64,000 nt of DNA, taken from positions 124,001 to 188,000 of the forward strand of contig CAYNGJ010000003.1 of the NCBI GenBank assembly GCA_964396895.1. Direction: 5' to 3'. Origin of the DNA: UBA2334 sp964396895. GTDB taxonomy: Bacteria > Pseudomonadota > Gammaproteobacteria > Burkholderiales > Burkholderiaceae_C. Below the pieces are notes generated by a model. The model was not told the origin of the DNA, did not search any database, and worked only from the letters and a program-made list of their open reading frames with translations. Below are positions 26,777 through 35,263 of the stretch, piece by piece. A program made the position numbers and the translations under genes. The stretch's first letter is position 1. Each line of letters starts with the position of its first letter.

Positions 26777-27265
26777 ATGCAATCCCTGAAACATAAAGTT
26801 GAAACCACCGTTGGCTTTTTGTTGGTGGTGCTGCTGTCGGCCATGGTGGCCCTGACCTTTGTCGATGTGCTGGGGCGCCGCTTGGCCAACACACCGGTGT
26901 TCGGTGCCAATGACATCACCGAACACCTGATGGCCATCATCATCTTCTCCGGTCTGCCGTTGCTCACGGCCCGCCGGGGGCACCTGAGCATCGACCTACT
27001 GGACCACTGGCTGCTGCGCCCTGCGTGGCGGCCCTGGCACAAGGCGGTCGATGTGCTGATTGCCGCCGTGCTGGCGCTCATTGCCTGGCAATACTTCGTG
27101 GCGGTGGGCGAGGCCCAGCAGATCGACGAAGTCAGCCCGGCGCTCAACATTCCCCGCTACTGGATGTACGCCTACATCGCCATCACCACCTCGCTGGCGG
27201 CGGTGCTGGCACTGCTGGCCGCACCCCCCCAATCCGAATTGCACACAGAGGAGGTCACCCCATGA
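26777..27265 (+). CDS. TRAP transporter small permease (DctQ)
   Basis: A 162-residue integral membrane protein with four predicted transmembrane segments (about 12-34, 52-70, 92-112 and 133-153), the size and topology of DctQ subunits. The family-like segment RRGHLSIDLLDHW lies between the second and third helices. AAGGAG precedes the ATG by seven bases. The stop overlaps the start of the large permease (ATGA). Confidence 0.88.
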   Translation: MQSLKHKVETTVGFLLVVLLSAMVALTFVDVLGRRLANTPVFGANDITEHLMAIIIFSGLPLLTARRGHLSIDLLDHWLLRPAWRPWHKAVDVLIAAVLALIAWQYFVAVGEAQQIDEVSPALNIPRYWMYAYIAITTSLAAVLALLAAPPQSELHTEEVTP

Positions 27266-28554
27266 CCATCGGTCTCATTTGCCTGGGCCTGGTCCTGTTG
27301 CTGGCCATGCTGCGGGTGCCGCTGGGCATTGCGCTGCTGACGGTGGCTGTCGGGGGCATCACGGCCCTCAACAGCTTCGGTGCCGCGCGCACCCTGATCC
27401 CCATGACGCTGTCGGAAGCGGCGTTTTCTTACGACCTGGCTGTGGTGCCGCTGTTCATCCTCATGGGCAATGTGCTGTCACGCACCGGCATTTCTGAGGA
27501 TTTGTTTCGTGCGGCGAATGCCTTTTTGGGCGGCGTGCGCGGCGGGCTGGCGCTGGCGACCATGGTCACCTGCGCTGGTTTCAGTGCGGTGTGCGGGTCC
27601 AGCTTTGCCACAGCGGCCACCATGGCCAAGGTGGCTTACCCCAGCATGCAAAAGTATGGCTACTCCGAGCGCCTGGCCTCGGCCACCATCGCGGCTGGCG
27701 GCACGCTGGGCATACTGATTCCGCCGTCCATCATCCTGATGATTTACGGCATCCTCACGCAGCAAAACATCGGCGAGCTGTTCATTGCTGGTGTGCTGCC
27801 CGGGTTGCTGGGCCTGGCCATGTACATGGGCGTGATCTACCTGATCGCCGTGTTCAGGCCCGAGCACGCGCCGCGCGGCCAAACCGGCACCGCCCAGGAG
27901 CGCTGGCAGTCGCTGGCGGGGGTGTGGCCGTTTGTGGCGCTGTTCCTGCTCATCATCGGTGGCCTGTACATGGGCTGGTTCACCCCCACAGAGGCCGGCG
28001 GCATAGGTGCGGGCACGGCGCTGCTGATCGCACTGGGCCAGCGCCGACTGGGCTGGGGCCGGTTTGCCGAGGTCATGAAAGAAACCGCCTACACCTCGGT
28101 CATGCTGTACGTGGTGCTGTTCGGAGCCATGCTGTTTGCGCAGCTCATCAGCTTCTCGGGCCTGGCCGACGAATTGCTGGGTCTGGTGCAGGGCTCAGGC
28201 CTGTCGCGCACCGGCATTCTGCTGGCCATTCTGGTGGTGTTTTTGTTGTTGGGCTGCGTCATGGATTCCATGGCCATCATCTTGATCTTTGTGCCCCTGT
28301 TCATGCCCACGCTGGTGGCGCAGGGCTATGACTTGGTGTGGTTCGGCATCATTGTGGTGGTGCTGACCGAAATTGGCCTCATCACCCCGCCGGTGGGCAT
28401 GAATGTGTTTGTGCTCAAGGCCAACCTGCCACGGGTGGCCGTGGGCACCATCTTCCGGGGGCTGGTGCCTTTCATGGCGGTGGATGTGCTGCGCCTGGCG
28501 GTGCTGGTGGCATTTCCCTCCATCAGCCTGGTCTTGGTCCAGCTCAGCCGATGA
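27262..28554 (+). CDS. TRAP transporter large permease (DctM)
   Basis: The 430-residue transport subunit with about twelve membrane segments. Family blocks are visible: PLFILMGNVLSRTGIS, CGSSFATAATMAKVAYP, GTLGILIPPSIILMIYG and LITPPVGMNVFVLK. The frame extends far upstream but ATG 27262, coupled to the small-permease stop, gives the standard N-terminus. Together with the binding protein and the M20 amidohydrolase it probably imports an organic acid or acylated amino acid using a sodium or proton gradient. Confidence 0.93.
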   Translation: MTIGLICLGLVLLLAMLRVPLGIALLTVAVGGITALNSFGAARTLIPMTLSEAAFSYDLAVVPLFILMGNVLSRTGISEDLFRAANAFLGGVRGGLALATMVTCAGFSAVCGSSFATAATMAKVAYPSMQKYGYSERLASATIAAGGTLGILIPPSIILMIYGILTQQNIGELFIAGVLPGLLGLAMYMGVIYLIAVFRPEHAPRGQTGTAQERWQSLAGVWPFVALFLLIIGGLYMGWFTPTEAGGIGAGTALLIALGQRRLGWGRFAEVMKETAYTSVMLYVVLFGAMLFAQLISFSGLADELLGLVQGSGLSRTGILLAILVVFLLLGCVMDSMAIILIFVPLFMPTLVAQGYDLVWFGIIVVVLTEIGLITPPVGMNVFVLKANLPRVAVGTIFRGLVPFMAVDVLRLAVLVAFPSISLVLVQLSR

Positions 28555-28589
28555 AAGCCGTGTTCACCGCGTAAAATTGAAAAATCGCA

Positions 28590-28779
28590 GATCGGGAGAG
28601 ACTGGCAGTGAATACCCACCCGCCAGCGCCGAAGGAGCAACCGCCCCGGAAACTCTCAGGCAAAAGGACCGATCCGCGTTTTCCATCTCTGAAGAGCAGC
28701 CGGGTTCGTCACCCGGCTCACCGCAGGAGCAAGCGGCACCCACCAGCGGTGCCGTGAATCTCTCAGGTTCCAAACAGAG
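28590..28779 (+). ncRNA. Tandem glycine riboswitch (gcvT type)
   Basis: Two aptamers are recognisable. Aptamer I (28590-28674) is closed by GATCGG (28590-28595) and CCGATC (28669-28674), with CGGGAGAGAC and GCCGAAGGAGCAA inside and ACTCTCAGGCAAAAGGACC before the closing strand. Aptamer II (28687-28779) is closed by CTCTG and CAGAG, with GAAGAGC and GCAGGAGCAAGC inside and ATCTCTCAGGTTCC before the close. The linker is 12 bases. This is the cooperative glycine-sensing arrangement. A TAAAAT box at 28572-28577 may be its -10 element. It lies 63 bases upstream of the start of a DadA-like gene. Confidence 0.93.
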
Positions 28780-28842
28780 GGGGCGTGCTACCGGCATGTG
28801 GCCGGGGGCACTCCATCCTCATCGACGTTTGGAGCCTTCATC

Positions 28843-30078
28843 ATGCAAACAATCGCCGTCATCGGCGGTGGCATCACCGGTGTCACCACGGCCTACGCGC
28901 TGGCCAAGCGCGGGTTTTCCGTCACCCTGTTCGAGCAACACCGCTACGCCGCCATGGAGACTTCGTTCGCCAACGGCGGGCAACTGTCTGCGTCCAATGC
29001 CGAGGTGTGGAACCACACCTCCACCGTGCTCAAAGGCATGAAGTGGATGCTCAAAAACGATGCCCCGCTGCTGGTCAACCCCAAGCCCACCTGGCACAAG
29101 CTGTCGTGGATGGCCGAGTTTTTGGCCGCCATTCCCCAATACGAGGCCAACACCGTGGCCACCACCCAGCTGGCCATTACCGCCCGCCAGCACCTGTTTG
29201 CGTGGGCGCAAGCCGAGGGCATTGACTTTGACCTGAAGCGCCAGGGCATCTTGCACATTTACCGCGACAAGGCGGGCTTTGACCACGCGACCAAGGTCAC
29301 GAAACTGCTGGCCCAGGGCGGGCTGCCACGCCGCGCCGTCACACCTGACGAAATGCGCGCCATCGAGCCCACACTGGCCGGGGCCTACTACGGCGGGTTC
29401 TTCACCGAGAGCGACGCCACCGGCGACATCCACAAGTTCACCGTTGGGCTGGCCGCTGCCGCCGAGCGCCTGGGCGTGCGCTGCCTGTACGGGCAAGACG
29501 TGCAAAGCCTGAGCAGCGACGGCCAGCGTGCCACTGTGGTGGCTGCCAACGGCGAGGCGGGTGGGGCGGTGCAGACGCACCAGTTCGACAGCTTGGTGGT
29601 GTGCGCAGGCATTGCCAGTCGCCAGTTGGCCGCGCAACTGGGCGACCGGGTGAACATTTACCCGGTCAAGGGCTATTCCATCACCGTCAACCTGCAAGAC
29701 GAGGCCAGTCAGCAGGCCGCGCCGCAGGTCAGCTTGCTGGACGACGAAACCAAGCTGGTCACCAGCCGCCTGGGGGTGGACCGTTTCCGGGTGGCGGGCA
29801 CGGCAGAGTTCAACGGGGCCAACCGAGACATTCGCGCTGACCGCATCCGCCCGCTGGTGAACTGGGTCAACCAGTGCTTCCCCGGTGTCAACACCCGCCA
29901 GGTGGTGCCGTGGGCGGGCTTGCGCCCCATGATGCCCAACCTCATGCCCCGCGTGGGTGCAGGCCGCCGCGCCAACGTGTTTTACAACACCGGCCACGGC
30001 CACCTGGGCTGGACGCTGTCTGCCGCCACCGCCGACCTGGTGGCCGAGCAGGTGAAAGCCGTGGCACATCAGGGTTAA
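28843..30078 (+). CDS. dadA: D-amino acid dehydrogenase / glycine oxidase-like FAD enzyme
   Basis: A 411-residue DAO-family flavoenzyme. The Rossmann FAD motif is IAVIGGGITGVTTAYALAKRG at the N-terminus, followed by SFANGGQLSASNAEVWN, which is typical of DadA, and a C-terminal GHGHLGWTLS block for FAD. DadA proteins oxidatively deaminate D-amino acids at the membrane and pass electrons to the respiratory chain. The start is ATG 28843 with GGAG at 28831-28834; an upstream frame overlaps the riboswitch. Control by a glycine riboswitch suggests that glycine, or a compound metabolised with it, is the physiological substrate or signal. Confidence 0.85.
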   Translation: MQTIAVIGGGITGVTTAYALAKRGFSVTLFEQHRYAAMETSFANGGQLSASNAEVWNHTSTVLKGMKWMLKNDAPLLVNPKPTWHKLSWMAEFLAAIPQYEANTVATTQLAITARQHLFAWAQAEGIDFDLKRQGILHIYRDKAGFDHATKVTKLLAQGGLPRRAVTPDEMRAIEPTLAGAYYGGFFTESDATGDIHKFTVGLAAAAERLGVRCLYGQDVQSLSSDGQRATVVAANGEAGGAVQTHQFDSLVVCAGIASRQLAAQLGDRVNIYPVKGYSITVNLQDEASQQAAPQVSLLDDETKLVTSRLGVDRFRVAGTAEFNGANRDIRADRIRPLVNWVNQCFPGVNTRQVVPWAGLRPMMPNLMPRVGAGRRANVFYNTGHGHLGWTLSAATADLVAEQVKAVAHQG

Positions 30079-30102
30079 ACCACTGTTTGGGCCAGTGGTT
30101 TT
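30077..30102 (+). terminator. Hairpin terminator after dadA
   Basis: AAACCACTG (30077-30085) pairs perfectly with CAGTGGTTT (30093-30101) around a seven-base loop, overlapping the dadA stop codon. Only four T residues follow the stem, so it may be a weak intrinsic terminator. Confidence 0.6.
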
Positions 30103-30119
30103 GCTGAATAATGGGGCGA

Positions 30120-30140
30120 TTGACGTTAACGTAACGTCAA
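30120..30140. promoter_or_regulatory. LiuR-type operator before the second acyl-CoA dehydrogenase gene
   Basis: A near-palindrome with outer halves TTGACGTTA and AACGTCAA, 33 bases upstream of the ATG at 30173. It is closely similar to the operators at 17166 and 17711, placing this gene in the same regulon. Confidence 0.78.
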
Positions 30141-30172
30141 CCTGAATTGCCCCGTTACCTCAAGGATTCCCC

Positions 30173-31303
30173 ATGCTGTTGACCGACGACCAAACCATGG
30201 TGCGCGACGCCGTGCGCGCCTTTGCCCAAGCCGAACTCTGGCCCAACGCCGCCCAATGGGACAAAGACCACACCTTTCCCAAAGACGTGCACAAAGGCCT
30301 GGCCGAGCTGGGTTGCTACGGCATTTGCGTGCCCGAAGAGCTGGGCGGCGCTGGCCTGAACTACCAAACTCTGGCCGTGGTGCTGGAAGAAATTGCCGCT
30401 GGCGACGGCGGCACCAGCACCGTCATCAGCGTGACCAACTGCCCCGTCAACGCCATCCTCATGCGCTATGCCAACAAGACGCAGCAGGAGCAATGGCTGC
30501 GCCCGCTGGCGGCTGGAACGATGCTGGGTGCGTTCTGCCTGACCGAGCCACACGTGGGTTCAGATGCCTCCGCGCTGCGCACCACGGCGGTCAAAGACGG
30601 CGATGCCTACGTCATCAATGGCGTGAAGCAGTTCATCACCAGTGGCAAGCACGGCGACGTGGCCATCGTCATTGCCGTGACCGACAAAGCCGCTGGCAAG
30701 CGCGGCATGAGTGCCTTCATCGTACCCACGGCCACGCCGGGCTATGTGGTGGCACGGCTGGAAGACAAGCTGGGCCAGCACAGCAGCGACACGGCCCAGA
30801 TCAACTTCGACCACTGCCGCATTCCCGCAGACAACCTCATCGGCAAAGAAGGCGAGGGCTACAAGATTGCCCTGTCTGCGCTGGAGGGCGGGCGCATTGG
30901 CATTGCCGCGCAAAGCATTGGCATGGCGCGCAGCGCTTTTGAGTGCGCGCTGGCCTACGCCAAAGAGCGCGAGAGCTTTGGACAGCCCATCTTCAAGCAC
31001 CAGGCCGTGGGCTTTCGGCTGGCCGACATGGCCACGCAAATCGAGGCGGCCCGCGCCCTCACGCACCACGCCGCCGCCTTGCGCGACGCAGGCCAGCCGT
31101 GTTTGAAAGAGGCCGCCATGGCCAAGCTGTTTGCCAGTGAAATGGCCGAGCAGGTGTGTTCAGCCGCCATCCAGACCCTGGGCGGCTACGGTTATGTGAG
31201 CGACTTTCCGGTGGAGCGTATCTACCGCGACGTGCGCGTGTGCCAGATTTACGAGGGCACCAGCGACGTGCAAAAAATCCTGATTCAGCGGGCTTTGGCC
31301 TGA
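30173..31303 (+). CDS. Acyl-CoA dehydrogenase (short/branched-chain type)
   Basis: A 376-residue FAD-dependent acyl-CoA dehydrogenase with the blocks CLTEPHVGSDAS, KQFITSGKHGD, LGGYGYVSDFPVERIYRD and the catalytic-base motif QIYEGTSDVQ near the C-terminus. The base at that position is typical of short-, medium- and branched-chain acyl-CoA dehydrogenases and differs from isovaleryl-CoA dehydrogenase. A LiuR-type operator lies directly upstream, so it likely acts on a branched-chain intermediate such as isobutyryl- or 2-methylbutyryl-CoA. A CAAGGA ribosome binding site precedes the ATG. Confidence 0.88.
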   Translation: MLLTDDQTMVRDAVRAFAQAELWPNAAQWDKDHTFPKDVHKGLAELGCYGICVPEELGGAGLNYQTLAVVLEEIAAGDGGTSTVISVTNCPVNAILMRYANKTQQEQWLRPLAAGTMLGAFCLTEPHVGSDASALRTTAVKDGDAYVINGVKQFITSGKHGDVAIVIAVTDKAAGKRGMSAFIVPTATPGYVVARLEDKLGQHSSDTAQINFDHCRIPADNLIGKEGEGYKIALSALEGGRIGIAAQSIGMARSAFECALAYAKERESFGQPIFKHQAVGFRLADMATQIEAARALTHHAAALRDAGQPCLKEAAMAKLFASEMAEQVCSAAIQTLGGYGYVSDFPVERIYRDVRVCQIYEGTSDVQKILIQRALA

Positions 31304-31318
31304 GTGAGGACGGGTGGG

Positions 31319-31357
31319 GTCAGGGGGCGTTGGCGGATGGATGAAAATCCCCCTGAC
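31319..31357. repeat. Inverted repeat between the acyl-CoA dehydrogenase gene and trkA
   Basis: GTCAGGGGG (31319-31327) and CCCCCTGAC (31349-31357) are perfectly complementary over nine bases with a 21-base loop. No T-run follows. It could end the upstream transcript by a factor-dependent route or be an operator for trkA. Confidence 0.45.
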
Positions 31358-31422
31358 ATGACACATCTTTCCAATGCCACTTTCGCTCCACACCGTGGGC
31401 ACGCGTCACCAGGGGTGTTCGC

Positions 31423-32814
31423 ATGAACATCATCATCCTAGGCGCTGGCCGGGTGGGCGAGAGTGTGGCCGAGAGCCTGGCGTCCGAGCAGAACGACATC
31501 ACCCTGATTGACCTGGACCCCGAACGCCTGCGGCTGCTGGAAGACCGGTTGGACCTGCGCGGCGTGGTGGGCAATGGCATTCAGCCCAGCGTGCTGCGCG
31601 AAGCCGGCGCGGCCGACGCCGACATGCTGATTGCCTGCAGCGCGTTGGACGAAACCAACCTGGTGGTGTGCAAGGTGGCACACGATGTGTTCAACATCCC
31701 GTCCACGGTGGCCCGGCTGCGTTCGCCCGAGTTCAACGAAGGCGACGAACTGCTGGGGCGCAACGGATTTTCGGTGGACCACGTCATCTGCCCCGAAGAG
31801 TCGGTGATGCACTACATCCACAAGCTCATCGAATACCCCGAAGCGCTGCAGGTGCTGGAGTTTGCCGAGGGTCGGGTGAGCCTGATCGCGGTGCGCGCTG
31901 CGCCCGGCAGTCCGCTGGTGGGGCACACGGTGGCCGACATCCGCGACCGCTTTCCCCACGCCGAAATGCGGGTGGTGGCGCTGTACCGCCAAGACCACGA
32001 GGTGACCCAGCTCAAGACCGCCCGCATCCTTCCCGGTGACGAGGTCTTTGTGCTGGCCGACACGCAGAAAATCCGGCTGGTGCTGGCCGCCATCCACAAC
32101 ATCGACCAGCCTGTGCAGCGGCTCATGATCGCCGGTGGCGGCAAGGTCGGCCTGCGTCTGGCACGCAGCCTGGCGGGCAAGTGCCAGGTCAAACTCATTG
32201 AGCGCGACAAAAAACGCTGCGAGTACCTGGCCAGCCAGCTCTCCAGCGACACGTTGGTGCTCAACGGCGACGGTGCCGACGAGGGCCTGCTAGAAGAAGA
32301 AAACGTGGGCGAGATGGACCTGTTCCTGGCCCTGACCAGCGACGACGAGGACAACATCATGTCCGCCATGCTGGCCAAGCGCATGGGCGCGCGTCGTGTC
32401 ATGGCCCTCATCAACCGCCGTGCCTATGCCGACATGATGCAGGGCGGCACCATCGACATCGCGGTATCGCCCTCGCAAACCGTCATCGGTGAGCTGCTGG
32501 CGCATTTGCGCCGGGGCGACGTGGTGGCCGTGCACAGCCTGCGCCGGGGCGCCGCCGAGGCGCTGGAGGGCGTGGCCCGCGGTGATGCCAAAACCTCCAA
32601 GCTGGTGGGGCGGCGGGTGCGCGAGGTCAAGTGGCCCACGGGCACGCGGGTGGGGGCCATCGTGCGTGGTGAAGGCCGGGGGGCCGAGGTGCTGATGCCG
32701 CACCAGGACACCCTGATCGAGGCGGACGACCACATCGTCATGTTCATTCCCAACAAGCGCCTGGTGCGCGAGGTGGAGCGCCTGTTTCAGGTCAGCGCCA
32801 CCTTCTTTGGTTGA
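31423..32814 (+). CDS. trkA: Trk potassium uptake system, regulatory NAD-binding subunit
   Basis: The cytosolic subunit that gates TrkH-type potassium channels. The 463-residue protein has two RCK repeats, each with a Rossmann nucleotide motif: GAGRVG near residue 7 and AGGGKVG near residue 233. Each is followed by a TrkA-C domain (for example around residues 140-220 and 370-455). Length matches proteobacterial TrkA. Its stop overlaps the start of trkH (TGATG), giving a two-gene operon. Confidence 0.95.
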   Translation: MNIIILGAGRVGESVAESLASEQNDITLIDLDPERLRLLEDRLDLRGVVGNGIQPSVLREAGAADADMLIACSALDETNLVVCKVAHDVFNIPSTVARLRSPEFNEGDELLGRNGFSVDHVICPEESVMHYIHKLIEYPEALQVLEFAEGRVSLIAVRAAPGSPLVGHTVADIRDRFPHAEMRVVALYRQDHEVTQLKTARILPGDEVFVLADTQKIRLVLAAIHNIDQPVQRLMIAGGGKVGLRLARSLAGKCQVKLIERDKKRCEYLASQLSSDTLVLNGDGADEGLLEEENVGEMDLFLALTSDDEDNIMSAMLAKRMGARRVMALINRRAYADMMQGGTIDIAVSPSQTVIGELLAHLRRGDVVAVHSLRRGAAEALEGVARGDAKTSKLVGRRVREVKWPTGTRVGAIVRGEGRGAEVLMPHQDTLIEADDHIVMFIPNKRLVREVERLFQVSATFFG

Positions 32815-34295
32815 TGCCCATGGTTCGCCCCATGCTGGATGCCCTGCGGGCCGTGTGGTTCAACCTGGGCCGGGTGATCGTGTCGTTTGCCATCACCTTT
32901 CTGGTGCCGCTGGGCTGGGCCTGGTCGGAGGACAGCGAGCGGCTGGTGCTCATCTGGGGAGGCTGTTGCCTGTTCACCTTGCTCACCGGGGCGGTGTTGT
33001 GGTGGCAGGGGCACGGCAGCCGGCGTGAGCTGAAAACCCGGGATGGTTTTTTACTCGTGACCCTGGTGTGGCTGACGCTGCCCGCCTACTCGGCCCTGCC
33101 GCTGTGGCTCACGGTGCCCGACATCGGTTGGATCAAGGCCTATTTCGAGGCCATGAGTGCGCTCACCGCCACCGGCGCCACGGCGCTGTCGGGGCTGGAC
33201 GATTTGCCCGTGTCGGTCAACGTGTGGCGCTGTTTTTTGCAGCTCATCGGGGGCCTGGGCATCATGCTGCTGGTGGTGGCCGTGCTGCCCATGCTGGGCT
33301 TGGGTGGCATGCAGCTGTACAAGGCCGAAACGCCCGGCCCCATGAAGGACGACCGCTTCACCCCCCGCATTGCCGAAACCGCGCGCGGCCTGTGGGGCGT
33401 GTACTTTGCGTTTTCGGCCGCGTGCATGGGTGCCTACCGCTGGGCGGGCATGAGCTGGGCCGACGCCTTCATGCACATGTGCACCACCATGGGCTTGGGC
33501 GGGTTTTCGTCGCACGACGCCAGCTTTGGCCACTGGGATTCACCCGCCATTGAGGGTGTGGCCATTGTGTTCATGGCGCTGGCGGGCATCAGTTTTGTGC
33601 GCTACTTCATGGTCATCCGTGGCCGCACCCTGCGCCCCATCCTGGCCGACCGCGAGATTCAGGCCTATGTGTGGGTGCTGGTGCTGTCGGTGCTGCTGCT
33701 CACGGGGCTGTTGACCGTCGAAGGGGTGTACGCCAGCTGGGAGGAAGCCCTGCGGGCCAGCGCGTTCCACGTCTTGTCCCTGGCCACCACCACGGGCTAT
33801 GCCTCGACCGACTACGCCACCTGGCCCATTTTTGCGCCCGTGTGGCTGATGTTTTTGGGCTGCTTTGTGTCGTGCGCAGGTTCCACCGGCGGCGGCATCA
33901 AGATGGTGCGCATGGTGTTGCTGGTCAAGCAGGCCCGGCGCGAGCTGGTGCGCATCATCCACCCCCGTGTGGTCAACCCCGTCACGCTGGGGCGCAAGGT
34001 GCTGCCCACCTCGGTCATGACGGCGGTGCTGGGCTTCATGCTCATTTATGGGGCCACCACGGTGGGGCTGACCATGCTCATGCTCTTGTCGGGCTCGGAC
34101 ATCGTGACCGCCTTCAGCGCGGTGGTGGCCACCGTCAACAACATTGGCCCTGGCCTGGGCGCCGTGGGCCCCAGCAGCAACTTTGGCGTGCTGACCGAAT
34201 TCCAGCTGGTGGTGCTGACCTTTGCCATGATGCTGGGCCGGTTGGAGCTGCTGAGCGTGCTGGTGCTGTTCACCAGCGCGTTCTGGCGGCGTTGA
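32814..34295 (+). CDS. trkH: Trk potassium uptake system, membrane subunit
   Basis: A 493-residue potassium transporter of the inner membrane. All four pore-loop segments are recognisable: ATGATALSGL, TTMGLGGFSSHD, TTTGYASTDY and NNIGPGLGAVGPSSNFG. ATG 32814 overlaps the trkA stop by one base; a TTG one codon earlier is also in frame but less likely. The family is energised by proton motive force and gated by TrkA binding of nucleotides. Confidence 0.95.
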   Translation: MPMVRPMLDALRAVWFNLGRVIVSFAITFLVPLGWAWSEDSERLVLIWGGCCLFTLLTGAVLWWQGHGSRRELKTRDGFLLVTLVWLTLPAYSALPLWLTVPDIGWIKAYFEAMSALTATGATALSGLDDLPVSVNVWRCFLQLIGGLGIMLLVVAVLPMLGLGGMQLYKAETPGPMKDDRFTPRIAETARGLWGVYFAFSAACMGAYRWAGMSWADAFMHMCTTMGLGGFSSHDASFGHWDSPAIEGVAIVFMALAGISFVRYFMVIRGRTLRPILADREIQAYVWVLVLSVLLLTGLLTVEGVYASWEEALRASAFHVLSLATTTGYASTDYATWPIFAPVWLMFLGCFVSCAGSTGGGIKMVRMVLLVKQARRELVRIIHPRVVNPVTLGRKVLPTSVMTAVLGFMLIYGATTVGLTMLMLLSGSDIVTAFSAVVATVNNIGPGLGAVGPSSNFGVLTEFQLVVLTFAMMLGRLELLSVLVLFTSAFWRR

Positions 34296-34337
34296 GCACG
34301 CAGGCCACTTTTTTCAGACACACACAGGAGACACCCC

Positions 34338-34790
34338 ATGCCCATCACCAAAGGATTCCGCGCCCTCGTTGACGAGGCCAATGCCCGCATCACCACCTAC
34401 TCGGTGGCCCAGGTGCTGGCCCGGCTGGCCGCGGGGGACCCGCGCCTGCAGGTGGTGGACATCCGCGACCCCCGCGAACTGGAGCGCGAGGGCACGGTGC
34501 CCGGTTGCATCCACGCGCCGCGCGGCATGTTGGAGTTTTGGGTGGACCCGGCCTCGCCTTACTTCAAGCCCGTGTTCGCAGACGAGGGCAAAGAGTTTGT
34601 GTTGTTTTGCGGCGCGGGCTGGCGCAGCGCCCTGGCCACGGCCACGCTGGCCGACATGGGCATGTCCAATGTGGCCCACATCGACGGCGGCTTTGCCGAG
34701 CTGAAGAAGCAAGGTGCACCGCTGCAAACCCTGGCCGAGCACCACGCCGACAGCCAGGCCCAGCGCGCGGCGCGGGCCAGCCAGGCGTGA
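34338..34790 (+). CDS. Rhodanese-like sulfurtransferase domain protein
   Basis: A 150-residue single rhodanese domain with active-site Cys91 in FCGAGWRSALA and the conserved VVDIRDPRELEREG block. Such proteins bind persulfide sulfur and may act in sulfur transfer or cyanide detoxification; the acceptor is not predictable. AGGAG lies nine bases before the ATG. The stop overlaps the GTG start of the YchJ-type gene (GTGA). Confidence 0.88.
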   Translation: MPITKGFRALVDEANARITTYSVAQVLARLAAGDPRLQVVDIRDPRELEREGTVPGCIHAPRGMLEFWVDPASPYFKPVFADEGKEFVLFCGAGWRSALATATLADMGMSNVAHIDGGFAELKKQGAPLQTLAEHHADSQAQRAARASQA

Positions 34791-35221
34791 GCCAGCCGGG
34801 GGCGGCGGTGCATGCCGCGTCGGTCTGCCCCTGTGGGCGCACGGAAGGCCAGGGACGGTCGAAGCCGCTGACCTACACCGCCTGCTGCCTGCCCTGGCAC
34901 ACTGGCCTGCATGGGGGCCAGAGTGCACCCGATGCCGAGGCCCTCATGCGCTCGCGCTACAGCGCGTTTGTGTTGGGGCTGGCCGACTACCTGCTGGCCA
35001 CTTGGCACGCCACCACCCGCCCGCTCGAGCTGACGCTGGAGACGGGCACCCAGTGGCTGGGGCTGGAGGTGCGCAGCCACCACCGCCAGGACGACACCCA
35101 CGCCACCGTGGAGTTTGTGGCCCGCTACCGCGTCGGCGGCCAGGGCCAACGCCTGCTCGAAACCAGCCGCTTCCGCAAAGAAGACGGTCGCTGGTTCTAT
35201 GTGGACGGAGATTTAAGATAA
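34787..35221 (+). CDS. YchJ-family protein (UPF0225)
   Basis: A 144-residue protein with the N-terminal cysteine cluster CPCGRTEGQG...TACCLPWH, a SEC-C-like zinc site, followed by the family signature DAEALMRSRYSAFVLG and an NTF2-like fold. Function is unknown. GTG 34787, overlapping the rhodanese stop, brings the family N-terminus; the frame itself extends further upstream. The stop codon lies in a degenerate repeat that also provides the start of the next gene. Confidence 0.85.
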   Translation: MSQPGAAVHAASVCPCGRTEGQGRSKPLTYTACCLPWHTGLHGGQSAPDAEALMRSRYSAFVLGLADYLLATWHATTRPLELTLETGTQWLGLEVRSHHRQDDTHATVEFVARYRVGGQGQRLLETSRFRKEDGRWFYVDGDLR

Positions 35222-35263
35222 AAATGGCCATCAGCGCTTTATTGGTAAAGATTTTTAGCTATG
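35217..35263. repeat. GCGCT-core repeat carrying the start codon of the HAD gene
   Basis: The A+T-rich segment reads AAAATGGCCATCAGCGCTTT and ends ATTTTTAGCTATG, where the final ATG is the start codon at 35261. It resembles the copy at 57611, which also ends in GCTATG at a gene start. Confidence 0.6.

Noticed and set aside
24332..26983. Open frame of 883 codons on the minus strand opposite the amidohydrolase and TRAP genes
   Set aside because: It is a mirror frame of genes with strong third-position G/C. Its translation is His/Gly/Gln-rich without recognisable domains and it lies wholly opposite confidently assigned genes.
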